A DNA stretch of 64,000 nt. Origin: Paraburkholderia hospita. Its GTDB lineage: Bacteria; Pseudomonadota; Gammaproteobacteria; Burkholderiales; Burkholderiaceae. Numbering within the stretch: position 1 is the stretch's first letter; each line of letters begins with the position of its first letter. Below the pieces are notes generated by a model that worked only from the letters and a program-made list of their open reading frames with translations, made no database searches and was not told the DNA's origin. The position numbers and the translations under genes were made by a program. Of this stretch, positions 1-8,184 are shown piece by piece. Where the stretch lies: positions 2,480,001 through 2,544,000 of the forward strand of contig NZ_CP026106.1 of NCBI RefSeq assembly GCF_002902965.1, written 5' to 3'.

Positions 1-1
1 T

Positions 2-223
2 CACGCCATTCCATGGAGCGCACTGACGCTGAACGTCGATGAAAAAGTCTTCCTCGTCAACCTGATGGCAGACGAAATCAAAAACGCGCCCGGATTTGAC
101 AAGGACCACTGGCCCTCGATGGCAGACCCGCAATGGGGTTCGTCCGTCCATCAATACTACCGGCAACAGCCTTACTGGGACGCCACGCGTGATGCGGTAG
201 AGGGACGGCCCAGCAATCTGTAA
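2..223 (+). CDS. C-terminal part of a probable PRC-barrel domain protein
   Basis: An open frame enters from the left edge and ends at TAA 221-223, giving 73 residues. The segment AIPWSALTLNVDEKVFLVN followed by an acidic, Trp/Tyr-rich tail (HQYYRQQPYWD) resembles the end of small PRC-barrel proteins of Burkholderiales, which are usually soluble and of unclear function. The start lies outside the window. It runs convergently with the MerR/TPR gene on its right, 66 bases away. The family call rests only on this C-terminal piece. Confidence 0.6.
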   Translation, partial: HAIPWSALTLNVDEKVFLVNLMADEIKNAPGFDKDHWPSMADPQWGSSVHQYYRQQPYWDATRDAVEGRPSNL

Positions 224-289
224 CTGTCTGGACAACCTCGATGAAGCATGGCCGTAACGCCCGCCGCTGGCAGCGGGCGCAATTCACGG

Positions 290-1132
290 TCAACCGATGA
301 GCCTGCGATACGCGCTGAGATGCCGCAAGAGCCCCTGCTGGTCGCCGCGTATCTCACTGAGCCGGGCAAGGTTGAAATGCGCGTCGGCATGCGCGGGGTC
401 GAGCTGGAGGCATCGCTCGTAGCCTTCCATCGCTTCCCCGTAGCGTTTCAGTTCCTCCAGAGCGACAGCGCGGTTGAAATGCAGCAGCGCATCGTCTGGA
501 AAATGCGCTAGCGCGCGCTCGAACACGGACAGCGCTTCTTCGCAACGCGTTTCGGTCTCGCAAAGCAGCACACCGAGATTAGTGTAAGCGTGGTAGTGCG
601 GTGCGTCGGCCAACTCAAGCACCTTGCGGTACGCCTGCTCCGCGCCGACCACGTCTGAACCGGCGAGTTGCTCTGCCAGGGCGAACCATTCCTCGGCCTG
701 TTGCTCTCTGCTTCGCAGCGTGCGGGGCGCAGTGTCAAGAAACGCAACGTCGCCCCGAAGCGGTGCGACCTCGAAATCGAGCAGATGCTGCCCTGAGGTC
801 GCGTCCCATTGGGATTGCCCCGTCTTGACCGCAATGGTGTCGCCGACGGCCGTGATACGAATGCCGGAAAGGGGGAGCTCTTCCGGAAGGTCGGCCTTCA
901 GCTTGGCAAGCGCGCGCAAAATCTTGCGGGAGGTGATTTTCGCCGCTTGCAACTGAAATGCTGTGCGCAGAACGACGACGTCCTGGAACGTAAAGCGCAA
1001 CTCGTTGCGCCGACCGCGAGAAGGCTCCACGAATCCGGCTGCGATTAGCCCGGAAAGCACACGTCGCGAAACGCCGAGCAACGATTGAAGGCTGCGCAGC
1101 GAGTAATCGTGTGATTGATTGCGGCTGCTCAC
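290..1132 (-). CDS. MerR-type HTH and TPR-repeat protein, translationally coupled to ku
   Basis: This 280-residue protein has an N-terminal winged-helix segment of MerR type (about residues 8-75, with LGVSRRVLSGLIAAG). From about residue 145 to the end it carries tetratricopeptide repeats, visible as successive units with AEQAYRKVLELADAP, YTNLGVLLCE, EEALSVFERALAHFPDD, LHFNRAVALEELKRYGEAMEGYERCLQLDP and HFNLARL. No catalytic domain is visible. Its ATG overlaps the ku stop codon (ATGA), so it is the second gene of a ku operon and is probably made together with Ku. The role is unknown. A DNA- or protein-binding accessory of Ku, or a regulator of ku, are both inferences. Confidence 0.85.
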   Translation of the reverse strand: MSSRNQSHDYSLRSLQSLLGVSRRVLSGLIAAGFVEPSRGRRNELRFTFQDVVVLRTAFQLQAAKITSRKILRALAKLKADLPEELPLSGIRITAVGDTIAVKTGQSQWDATSGQHLLDFEVAPLRGDVAFLDTAPRTLRSREQQAEEWFALAEQLAGSDVVGAEQAYRKVLELADAPHYHAYTNLGVLLCETETRCEEALSVFERALAHFPDDALLHFNRAVALEELKRYGEAMEGYERCLQLDPAHADAHFNLARLSEIRGDQQGLLRHLSAYRRLIG

Positions 1133-2064
1133 TTTCGGGCTCGAACCTTTGCCGGCGGCGCTTCTTTGACTTCGGGCGTCGATGCGGCTCGCCTGGCGGG
1201 CCGACGGGGTTTGCTCGCAAGCACCGCGACATCAACAGGCGCAGCTTTCTTTGACGCAGGCGTCTTCGCTGGCCCGGTTCTCTTCGTCTTGTTGGCGCTG
1301 AGGCTCGCGCGAAGCGCCTCCATCAGGTCGATTACCTGACCGCCCGAGTCCTCGGCAGACGCTTCTGGCGACACGATCTGCTTACCGGCAATCTTCCGGT
1401 CTATGGCTTCCAGAATCCGCTTCTTTTCCTCGTCTTCGTATGCCGACGGGTCATAGGCATCCTCTGAAACCTGATCAATTATCTGCAGCGCGAGTTGCAA
1501 CTCGGTATCGGTCACGGCTATCTGCTCGATGTGCAAGTCGGCCAGTCCGCGCACTTCATCTGCGAACAACAACTGCTGGAAAACCATGCCTTCATCGGCC
1601 GGCCGTATCTGAACGATACGGGTCTTGCCCTTGGACGACCATTTGGCCAATGCGCAGCGTTCACTTTCTCGCATGGCTTGCTGCAGAAGGCAGTATGGTT
1701 TGCCGCCGCGTTTGTCGGGAGCGATGAAGTAGGCCTTGTCGTAATAGAGTGGGTCGACTGATTTTTCCGGGACAAAAGAGACAATTTCTACAACGTGCGT
1801 CGCACCTTCTTCCAGGGCTTTGAGCTCTTCCGGTGCGAAGACGACGAATTGGCCCTTCTCGAATTCGTATCCCTTCTTCATGTCTACCCGCGCCACGACT
1901 TCGCCCGTGGCCTCGGAAATGTACTGTTGCTTCACGCGACCGCCCTCTGGCGTCAGCAGATGGAAGCCGACTCCAGAGGCAGTTTCGGTCGCCGAATACA
2001 GCTTCACCGGAATGGAGACCAGCCCGAAGGAAAGCGTGAGAGATGCGATTGAACGCGCTGTCAT
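1129..2064 (-). CDS. ku: Ku protein, bacterial non-homologous end joining
   Basis: The 311-residue product matches bacterial Ku, the homodimeric ring that binds DNA double-strand ends and recruits LigD. The start MTARSIASLTLSFGLVSIPVKLY is typical of the family, followed by the core (HLLTPEGGRVKQQY, GYEFEKGQFVVF, DPLYYDKAYFIAP, KPYCLLQQAM) to about residue 200. After residue 250 comes a basic Lys/Ala/Pro-rich tail of the kind that affects DNA binding. I chose ATG 2064, preceded by AGGAG, over the upstream extension to 2223, which has no family similarity. The stop overlaps the start of the MerR/TPR gene. No ligD is in the window, so the ligase partner must be elsewhere. Confidence 0.95.
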   Translation of the reverse strand: MTARSIASLTLSFGLVSIPVKLYSATETASGVGFHLLTPEGGRVKQQYISEATGEVVARVDMKKGYEFEKGQFVVFAPEELKALEEGATHVVEIVSFVPEKSVDPLYYDKAYFIAPDKRGGKPYCLLQQAMRESERCALAKWSSKGKTRIVQIRPADEGMVFQQLLFADEVRGLADLHIEQIAVTDTELQLALQIIDQVSEDAYDPSAYEDEEKKRILEAIDRKIAGKQIVSPEASAEDSGGQVIDLMEALRASLSANKTKRTGPAKTPASKKAAPVDVAVLASKPRRPARRAASTPEVKEAPPAKVRARK

Positions 2065-2367
2065 GACATTCTCCTGGTGGCCACCGGATGCGGTCGAACG
2101 GCGGGTACGAAGATCCGGCTCGTCGACCCGGGCGGCTGGGCGCGGCCTTGACTGGACGCCGTGCCGCACCCGTTCGTCGAGCAGTTGAGCACTTGACGTG
2201 CCTATTCTACGACCAACCTGCATATCGCCCCTTCAATGGCGCGGAACCGCATGAGGCGAGGTCCGCCGGATAGAGGTCTTGCGGACTCCGGCATACTGGC
2301 GAATAGCCCGGACAGCCTCGACAGTCTTTGCGTATCGAGCCCGATTTCGACCCCACACCACCTTCCG

Positions 2368-2808
2368 ATGCGATATGCCTCCTACTCGCGGCGCGCGACA
2401 GCGCTGACGATCGATTCAATCTGGTGGACTGCCATCGTGCTGCTCGTCCCGCTCGGACCCTCGACAGAGGACATCCTGCTGGCACCCGAGTCCTACGTTG
2501 CGACCATCCTTTTCTGGCTAGCCATCGGCCAATGCCTTCCCATCCTGTTGACGGGCGTCATGTGGGCTGTATGGGGCACGTCACCCGGCAAACGCGCGTT
2601 GCGTCTTCGGATCGTGGATGCCGATACCGGACGCGCGATGACCGTGCGACAAGCGGGTCTGCGCACACTCGGATATCTCCTGACCTTCGCGACTTGCGGT
2701 GCCGGATTCCTGTGGGTGCTGTTTAACGACCGGAAGCAGACGTTACATGACCGGATAGCCAATACGACTGTGGTCGAGGATGAAATTCGCGAGCACGTCG
2801 GGACTTGA
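2368..2808 (+). CDS. RDD family membrane protein
   Basis: This 146-residue protein begins MRYASYSRRATALTIDSIWW, the characteristic RDD start with Arg in the first helix and Asp in the helix that follows (residues about 8-17). Three hydrophobic segments follow, around ALTIDSIWWTAIVLLVPLG, SYVATILFWLAIGQCLPILLTG and LGYLLTFATCGAGFLWVLF. The signature GTSPGKRALRLRIVDADTG lies between the second and third segments, and the protein ends with NDRKQTLHDRIANTTVV. These features are standard for RDD proteins of the inner membrane, whose roles are mostly undefined. It is transcribed divergently from ku. A longer frame begins at 2236, but homology starts at 2368. Confidence 0.85.
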   Translation: MRYASYSRRATALTIDSIWWTAIVLLVPLGPSTEDILLAPESYVATILFWLAIGQCLPILLTGVMWAVWGTSPGKRALRLRIVDADTGRAMTVRQAGLRTLGYLLTFATCGAGFLWVLFNDRKQTLHDRIANTTVVEDEIREHVGT

Positions 2809-3176
2809 GCCACCCGGAAGACGCGGCGCGATATTGCAGATGCGGGAGGCTTTTGCGTTGTCGCGCCGACGCTCTCAGAGCACAACTAGGTGGATCTACG
2901 TCCTGAAGTCGATTTCCCTTGCCGGGATAGGTAGTCGTTTTGCATCCGTTGCGCTATGCACGCCGTATACGAGGTCAGAACGATGCCCGCGACAAGGCCC
3001 CCAACGGCGTTCCCATGGCGCGGCCAGGCGGCGTTCAGTCACCTCCGGCATACGACGGGCATCGAAAGCGAAACGTATCGAGCGCTTGCACTTCGCCGCT
3101 ATGCAAGCATCCTGTTCAGCGGCACATTGAATCCAGCGACACGGAAATGTGCGCTGGCACGCCCAGGAGTCATGCT
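2809..3176. other. Gene-free stretch
   Basis: The 368 bases between the RDD gene and the small exported protein hold only short overlapping frames without family resemblance. The ribosome binding site of the downstream gene (AGGAG at 3163-3167) lies at the right end. I see no convincing promoter, terminator or repeat. Confidence 0.5.
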
Positions 3177-3461
3177 ATGAAACACGCAACGTGGAAAGTT
3201 CAGTTGGCGCAAGCTTTTGTCGCCGCGCTTTACGGATGCGCGGCAACGTTCGCGTACGCCGGAGGGAACGGCAACGGCGGAAACGGTAGCGGCGGTGCTC
3301 ACGGTGCGGCGACGGCAGGGATGACGTATCACAGTGAGCCCGTGTCCAGCCCGTGGAACCGGATACCCGGCGATATGTCCCGAAAGGCAACCGGGAACAC
3401 AACGGATATGCCCGGCATGACACCCGTTGAAGGTGTTGATAATGTAAAGACCAGTCAGTAG
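3177..3461 (+). CDS. Small exported Gly-rich protein of unknown function
   Basis: A 94-residue product with a signal peptide (basic start MKHATWK, hydrophobic core, probable cleavage after AYA near residue 28). The mature part opens with a Gly/Asn run (GGNGNGGNGSGG) and continues with a polar segment rich in Met, Ser, Pro and Thr. AGGAG sits 9 bases before ATG 3177, which fixes the start. It has no Cys beyond the one in the signal peptide and no recognisable domain. Small periplasmic proteins of this style are common and poorly known in Burkholderiales. Confidence 0.7.
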   Translation: MKHATWKVQLAQAFVAALYGCAATFAYAGGNGNGGNGSGGAHGAATAGMTYHSEPVSSPWNRIPGDMSRKATGNTTDMPGMTPVEGVDNVKTSQ

Positions 3462-3632
3462 TTGCAGTAGCGTCCGAGGCTGGCAGCGCATGCCCCGATC
3501 GAGCGAAACTGATTGTCCGGTCCACTCTCCCCGCAACAAGGGATGCCGTTTGTGTGGCGTGTGCGGTTCGAGGGCTACCGTCCAGAGACGACAGCCGCCA
3601 GTTAAAACTTCACACGCAATCCGGCACGCGGG

Positions 3633-4910
3633 TTAGTCGATCAGCGCAAGTTCCTCTGTCACCGCGAGGAAGCGAGCTATATCGCGAGCGGTATGGCAAT
3701 GCAGCGGCGAGACGCGCACAGCGCCCTCCAGGCCGAACGACTTCAACATGCGCCCGGAGTAAAGGCTCGTGCCGATCCGCTCGTACACGATCACACCGCG
3801 CTTTTCGTATTCACGCACGGCGGCGGCGGGATCGAGACGGTCAAATCCGATGCCGGCAATCAGATCGCGCTTCGTCAGGTCGTCGTGATCCCAGAATACG
3901 CGCACGCCCTTCATCGCTCGCAACCCGCATTGCCCGTCCGTGCCATCGAGCAACGCCGCAAGCAGCGCGCGTTCGTGGCTCTCGATGCGCTGCATCCCTT
4001 GCACGAATAGTTCTCGACGGTCTTCCGCATCGCTGGATTGCCCGCCGATCCATGCGACGTAATCGACGATCGCGCTGACCACCGCAAACTGCGCAGGCGC
4101 GGGACTGCCGAGTTCCCATACGCCCTTCTGCTTCGCTTCGAGACGATGATGCGGCAGTTCCGCCAGCCGCCCGGACAACCACGCGATGCCCGAACCTCTG
4201 CATCCAAAGAACTTGTACGGCGCGACGTTGATGCCGTCGACGGGCGTTTTCTGCAGGTCAATTACCGCATGCGGCGCGTGCTGCACGGCATCGACGATAA
4301 TGAAAAGATCCGGCCGCTTTGCGCGCGCACGCTCCACGATGGCAGCGATATCGAGCTTCGCGCCCGAAATGTTCGACGCGTACATCACGCTCAGGAGTAC
4401 CGTGTCTGCGTCGATCAGCGACACGATCGCATCGACATCCACGCCCCCTGTTTCCGGATCGCTCGGCGCGATGCGCAGCGCTTTTCCGGTGCGTTCGCAA
4501 TACAGCTTCATGGCATCGAACGACGACGGATGTTCGAGTATCGTCGTGACGGCATTCGTGCCGGGCACGTTCTCCATCACGGCGCGCACCATCTCGAACA
4601 TCGCGGCCGACGCTGTCAGAGACGGATAGATACTGCCACCTCGCGCATTGAAGATGCGCCGGATATCCTCTTCGCCGCGCGCCTGAACGTCTTGCAGGTA
4701 ACGCGCGCGCTCGTGGATGCGCTCCGGACAATCCGGCAGCGCGTCGACGCTTGCAAACGCCTCCAGCGCCGCCTTGAGCCGGAACGAACCGCCCGCGTTG
4801 TCGAAGAAGAGCCGCTCGCGCCCGTCCATGTCGTGATCGACGAAATGGAACCGGCTCTTGATCTCCTGCATGAGGGACTCGGGAAAGAACTGCCCCTGGT
4901 TGCTGCTCAT
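3633..4910 (-). CDS. Class V aminotransferase / cysteine desulfurase-like PLP enzyme
   Basis: The 425-residue sequence follows the fold-type I PLP pattern. FFDNAGGSF near residue 35 is the substrate-loop start, SLTASAAMFEMV at 97-108 lies in the cofactor-phosphate region, IIVDAVQHAPH around 204-214 carries the pyridine-nitrogen Asp207, and VAPYKFFGCRGSG holds the likely Schiff-base Lys233. It resembles SufS/CsdA-like and kynureninase-like members but lacks a clear desulfurase Cys loop, so the substrate is open. It lies 36 bases downstream of the dicarboxylate/amino acid symporter gene in the same direction, and a LysR gene is divergent. The set looks like uptake and conversion of an amino acid or amino acid-like compound. 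Confidence 0.8.
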   Translation of the reverse strand: MSSNQGQFFPESLMQEIKSRFHFVDHDMDGRERLFFDNAGGSFRLKAALEAFASVDALPDCPERIHERARYLQDVQARGEEDIRRIFNARGGSIYPSLTASAAMFEMVRAVMENVPGTNAVTTILEHPSSFDAMKLYCERTGKALRIAPSDPETGGVDVDAIVSLIDADTVLLSVMYASNISGAKLDIAAIVERARAKRPDLFIIVDAVQHAPHAVIDLQKTPVDGINVAPYKFFGCRGSGIAWLSGRLAELPHHRLEAKQKGVWELGSPAPAQFAVVSAIVDYVAWIGGQSSDAEDRRELFVQGMQRIESHERALLAALLDGTDGQCGLRAMKGVRVFWDHDDLTKRDLIAGIGFDRLDPAAAVREYEKRGVIVYERIGTSLYSGRMLKSFGLEGAVRVSPLHCHTARDIARFLAVTEELALID

Positions 4911-4946
4911 CTGAAATGCTCCTCGATAGGGTGCTTTTACCTGCGT

Positions 4947-6269
4947 TCAGGCGTCGAGCGACGCGAGATACGCCTTGCCTTTTTCCGCGTCGTACTGTCC
5001 TTCCCACTTCGCGATGACGAGCGGCGCCAGCGCGTTGCCCACGACATTCAACGCAGTGCGTCCCATGTCCATGATCCGGTCCACGCCCGCGATGAACGCG
5101 AGCCCTTCGAGCGGCAAGCCGGCGCTGGCGAGTGTCGTCAGCAGGATCACGAACATGAAGCCCGGCACACCAGCAGCGCCTTTCGACGTCACCACCATCG
5201 TCAGGATCAGGACGATCTGTTCCTGCAAGCCGAGATGCACGCCGTACAGTTGCGCGACGAACAACGTTCCAATGCCCAGATAGATGGATGCGCCATCGAG
5301 GTTAAAGGTGTAGCCCGTCGGTACGACGAAGGTGGTAATGCTCTTGGGCACGCCGAAGTCTTCCATCTTCTTCATCAACTGCGGCAGCACAGTGGCCGAA
5401 CTGCACGTCGAAAAGGCAATGATCAGTTCATCCTTGATGACCTTGAGCAGCGTGAAGATATTGAAGCCGAACAGGCGCGCGGTGACGCCGAGCACGAAGA
5501 CCGCGAACAGAATGATCGCGAGATACGTCACCGCGACCAGCTTGACCAGCGGCAGCAGCGATCCGAAACCGAAGTTCGCGACGGTCACCGCGATCAGCGC
5601 GCACACGCCGAACGGCGCGTAGCGCATCACCATGCCCGTGACCTTGAACATCGCGTCGCCGATGCCCTTCAGCGTGGCGAGCACGGGCTTTCTGTACTCC
5701 GCCGGCACGGACTGCAAGCCGAGCCCGAACAGCACCGAGAAGAAGATGACAGGCAACAGATCGCCTCGCCCCATCGACGCGACGACATTGTCGGGGATGA
5801 TATTCAGCAGCAAGGACATGAAGCCGTGATGGCCTTGCGTCTGCGTGGCTTGCTGGAGATGCGAGATGTCCGTGTGGCCGAGTTGCGACATGTCGGTGCC
5901 GACGCCCGGCTGCAACACATTGCCGAGCACGAGCCCCAGCACGATGGCGATCGTCGTGACGACCTCGAAATACACCAGCGTCTTCAGGCCGATGCGCCCA
6001 AGCGAGCGTCCATCTCCCACACCTGCAATGCCGGCCACCATACTGGTGAATACGATGGGCACGACGACCATCTTGATGAGCCGGATGAAAATGTCGCCGG
6101 CAGGCTGCAGAAAGCCTGTCACAACCGAATCACACATTTGAGGAAAGCGGTTCAGCACGACGCCGACTGCAATGCCGACGACGAGGCCGATCAGTATTTG
6201 CCAAGCCAGGCCGATGCGCGGCTTGCGCTCGATGAGTTCGGCAGGCGGTGTTTCGATCACGGATTCCAT
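4947..6269 (-). CDS. DAACS family dicarboxylate/amino acid:cation symporter
   Basis: A 440-residue inner-membrane transporter of the GltP/DctA family. The first helix (IGLAWQILIGLVVGIAVGVVL) and the conserved LIKMVVVPIVFTSMVAGIAG are followed by the Ser-rich hairpin (FSTCSSATVLPQL). TFVVPTGYTFNLDGASIY and GAAGVPGFMFVILLTTL are the substrate and cation signature segments. I chose ATG 6269, preceded by GGAG, rather than the upstream frame opening at 6407. It is the first gene of a probable two-gene unit with the aminotransferase-like gene. The acidic-substrate preference is a family property; the actual substrate is unknown. Confidence 0.9.
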   Translation of the reverse strand: MESVIETPPAELIERKPRIGLAWQILIGLVVGIAVGVVLNRFPQMCDSVVTGFLQPAGDIFIRLIKMVVVPIVFTSMVAGIAGVGDGRSLGRIGLKTLVYFEVVTTIAIVLGLVLGNVLQPGVGTDMSQLGHTDISHLQQATQTQGHHGFMSLLLNIIPDNVVASMGRGDLLPVIFFSVLFGLGLQSVPAEYRKPVLATLKGIGDAMFKVTGMVMRYAPFGVCALIAVTVANFGFGSLLPLVKLVAVTYLAIILFAVFVLGVTARLFGFNIFTLLKVIKDELIIAFSTCSSATVLPQLMKKMEDFGVPKSITTFVVPTGYTFNLDGASIYLGIGTLFVAQLYGVHLGLQEQIVLILTMVVTSKGAAGVPGFMFVILLTTLASAGLPLEGLAFIAGVDRIMDMGRTALNVVGNALAPLVIAKWEGQYDAEKGKAYLASLDA

Positions 6270-6408
6270 GCGTTCTCCAGACGGACCGATTGATATGGAT
6301 TGACGCGGGAGGCGGCGTGCCTTCTTTCGAGCGCGCTCGGTCGAGCCCGTCCCGCATGCGCTGTGTTTCAGCTCGATGTCGAAACCATAAGCATCCAGAA
6401 TAAACAAA

Positions 6409-6444
6409 AAAAGCGATTTTTTTCTATGCGAACATATCGCTTTT
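6409..6444. promoter_or_regulatory. Inverted repeat upstream of the LysR gene
   Basis: AAAAGCGAT (6409-6417) and ATCGCTTTT (6436-6444) form 9-base arms around an 18-base AT-rich spacer, in the divergent region between the symporter and LysR genes. This position suits a LysR operator or its own promoter control. A structural RNA hairpin is the alternative. Confidence 0.45.
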
Positions 6445-6464
6445 ATTCATTTAATGGCAACGCG

Positions 6465-7394
6465 ATGCTGACCTTCAAGCAGATGGAAGCGCTGTACTGG
6501 ATCGTGCAACTGGGATCGTTCGAGGCTGCGGCGACGCGTCTGAATACGACCCAGTCGGCGGTTTCCAAACGTGTGCAGGAGCTTGAGCGTGCTTTCGATC
6601 TCGTGGTGTTCGACCGCGCCCATCGCAGCGCGCGCCTGACCAAAAAGGGGGCTGAGTTTTTCGAGTACGCGAAGGAGTTGCTGGAGCGCCGCGATCAGAT
6701 CGTCGAGCGCGTCAGTTCGAAAGAGGCGCTCGTGAGACAGATACGCATCGGCGTCACGGAACTCACGGCGCTGACATGGCTGCCCCGCCTCGTCTCAGCG
6801 ATACAGGCGGAATATCCGAAAGTGAAGGTGGAAGCGGAAGTTGAACTGAATGCGACGTTGCGTGAGCGGCTCGCCAGCGACACCATCGATGTGATCATCG
6901 TGCCGCAGACCCAGAGCACGGAACCGTATGCGACCACGGCCGTTGGCCAGGTCGACAACGCGTGGATGTGTGCCGCGAGCCTCGCGCCGCGCAAGACGGC
7001 AATCCCGATCACGGAGATCGCGAAGTATCCTCTGATCCTGCAAGGCGGGTTGTCCGGCACCGGCTATGTGTATAGCCGCTTTTTGCAGGACCACGGCGTC
7101 AGCCTTCAAAAAGTGCTGGCGAGCAATAGCCTCATCGCACAAATCGGTCTGACGTTGTCGGGGCTCGGCGTCAGCTATCTGCCTAAAGCCTGCCTGCGAC
7201 ATATGCTGGAGCGGCGTGCGCTCGTGATCGTGCCGACAAGGCCCGCGCTGCCGCCCGTGAAATACATCGCGATGCATCGGGCAGACCAGTCGCATTCGTT
7301 GAGCGCGGCCATCGCGAGGCTGGCCGCGCAATCGTGCGATTTCAGTTCGAATCTGCTCGACCCAGGGATGCCGCAACCGGACCCTGCGCAATAG
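6465..7394 (+). CDS. LysR family transcriptional regulator
   Basis: A 309-residue LysR protein. The N-terminal winged helix (MEALYWIVQLGSFEAAATRL, then TTQSAVSKRVQELE) is followed by the effector domain from about residue 90 (IRIGVTELTALTWLPRLV; a hydrophobic pocket around GLSGTGYVYSRFLQ). ATG 6465 puts the HTH at its usual distance from the start; in-frame ATG 6426 would add 13 residues and also lacks a clear ribosome binding site. It is divergent from the symporter/aminotransferase pair, so it probably controls that pair. Confidence 0.88.
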   Translation: MLTFKQMEALYWIVQLGSFEAAATRLNTTQSAVSKRVQELERAFDLVVFDRAHRSARLTKKGAEFFEYAKELLERRDQIVERVSSKEALVRQIRIGVTELTALTWLPRLVSAIQAEYPKVKVEAEVELNATLRERLASDTIDVIIVPQTQSTEPYATTAVGQVDNAWMCAASLAPRKTAIPITEIAKYPLILQGGLSGTGYVYSRFLQDHGVSLQKVLASNSLIAQIGLTLSGLGVSYLPKACLRHMLERRALVIVPTRPALPPVKYIAMHRADQSHSLSAAIARLAAQSCDFSSNLLDPGMPQPDPAQ

Positions 7395-7873
7395 CGATCG
7401 CGTGAGATCAGGTGGTGTCTATTTGGCCCTTGGACTCGCCCGCGTCGATTCGCGCGCAAGCGTCGCGCGACCGTCGGCGCCATCCCGGGTTTTTTCTGGG
7501 TTCCCGCACCGATGCTGGGTGTCCTGACAACGCGTTCAGGCATCACACAGTACTGCATGCGGTGTCGTGACCGACGATGAATCGCGCGTACGCTCCAGCT
7601 ATGCGTGTTGCTTTCTATCGCACCTACGTCGATGCCGATGGGCATCGCCATGTGCATGGGGCGAATCTGCGTGTGCCCGCGAAGGTACGTCATCGCACTG
7701 GTGGAATCCCGCCAATCGCGTGTTGCGAGGACGTGGCACTGGCCGACATGTGGATTGCAACGGAAACTGAAACCAGCCCGTGCCTGTCGGCGGCTGAAGC
7801 GCCGGCGCGATGCGCGTTCGCCACTTCGTGGCGCCCCGCCTGAACCGCGTGTGCACGCGGTCGAGCGACAGTC
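7395..7873. other. Gene-free stretch
   Basis: Between the LysR gene and the small 45-residue gene I find only overlapping frames without family resemblance. There is no strong hairpin with a T run, so the LysR terminator is not obvious. Confidence 0.45.
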
Positions 7874-8011
7874 TTAGCGCGGCCGACGATGCGATTCGGC
7901 CATGATTTCGCACACTTCCAGATGGGTACGCCACGCGTCAGCGAAAAATTCGCGTACACGGGCAAGGAAACCGCCTTTCGTAGCCGTCGAGGTAGCAGTA
8001 GCGTAGCTCAT
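7874..8011 (-). CDS. Small 45-residue protein of unknown function
   Basis: The frame starts with ATG 8011 and ends at TAA 7874. The protein begins MSYATATSTATKGGFLARV, continues with the amphipathic part REFFADAWRTHLEVCEIM, and has a basic end (SHRRPR). GGAG lies 7 bases before the ATG, and a good promoter lies further upstream. The middle could form an amphipathic helix that touches a membrane or a partner. It is isolated between a LysR gene and the MHS transporter gene, and I cannot assign a family. The promoter, ribosome binding site and coding-like composition together make it more likely real than chance. Confidence 0.65.
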   Translation of the reverse strand: MSYATATSTATKGGFLARVREFFADAWRTHLEVCEIMAESHRRPR

Positions 8012-8052
8012 TGCAAACTCCATTCAGGGGTTATTGCCTAGGTATTAACCCT

Positions 8053-8080
8053 ATAGTACACCCTCTATGGTGCATTGCAA
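8053..8080 (-). promoter_or_regulatory. Putative sigma-70 promoter of the small gene
   Basis: Read on the minus strand, TTGCAA (-35, 8080-8075) and TACTAT (-10, 8058-8053) are separated by 16 bases, about 40 bases before the ATG of the small gene. The spacer and -10 carry related GGGT/ATAG elements (ATAGAGGGTG, then ACTATAGGGT) that could be a regulator site. Confidence 0.5.
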
Positions 8081-8184
8081 AATAAAAATCGCACGCGTTC
8101 TGGCACCTTTTTCAGCGATGTTGTGATGGGCGGAAACGCGGGAACCCGGATACCGCGCCGATAGCATTGCTGAATCGAAGCGCG

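Noticed and set aside
4038..6293. Very long 751-residue frame on the plus strand
   Set aside because: It is antisense to the aminotransferase and symporter genes, is Arg/His-rich, and arises from the high GC codon bias of those genes.
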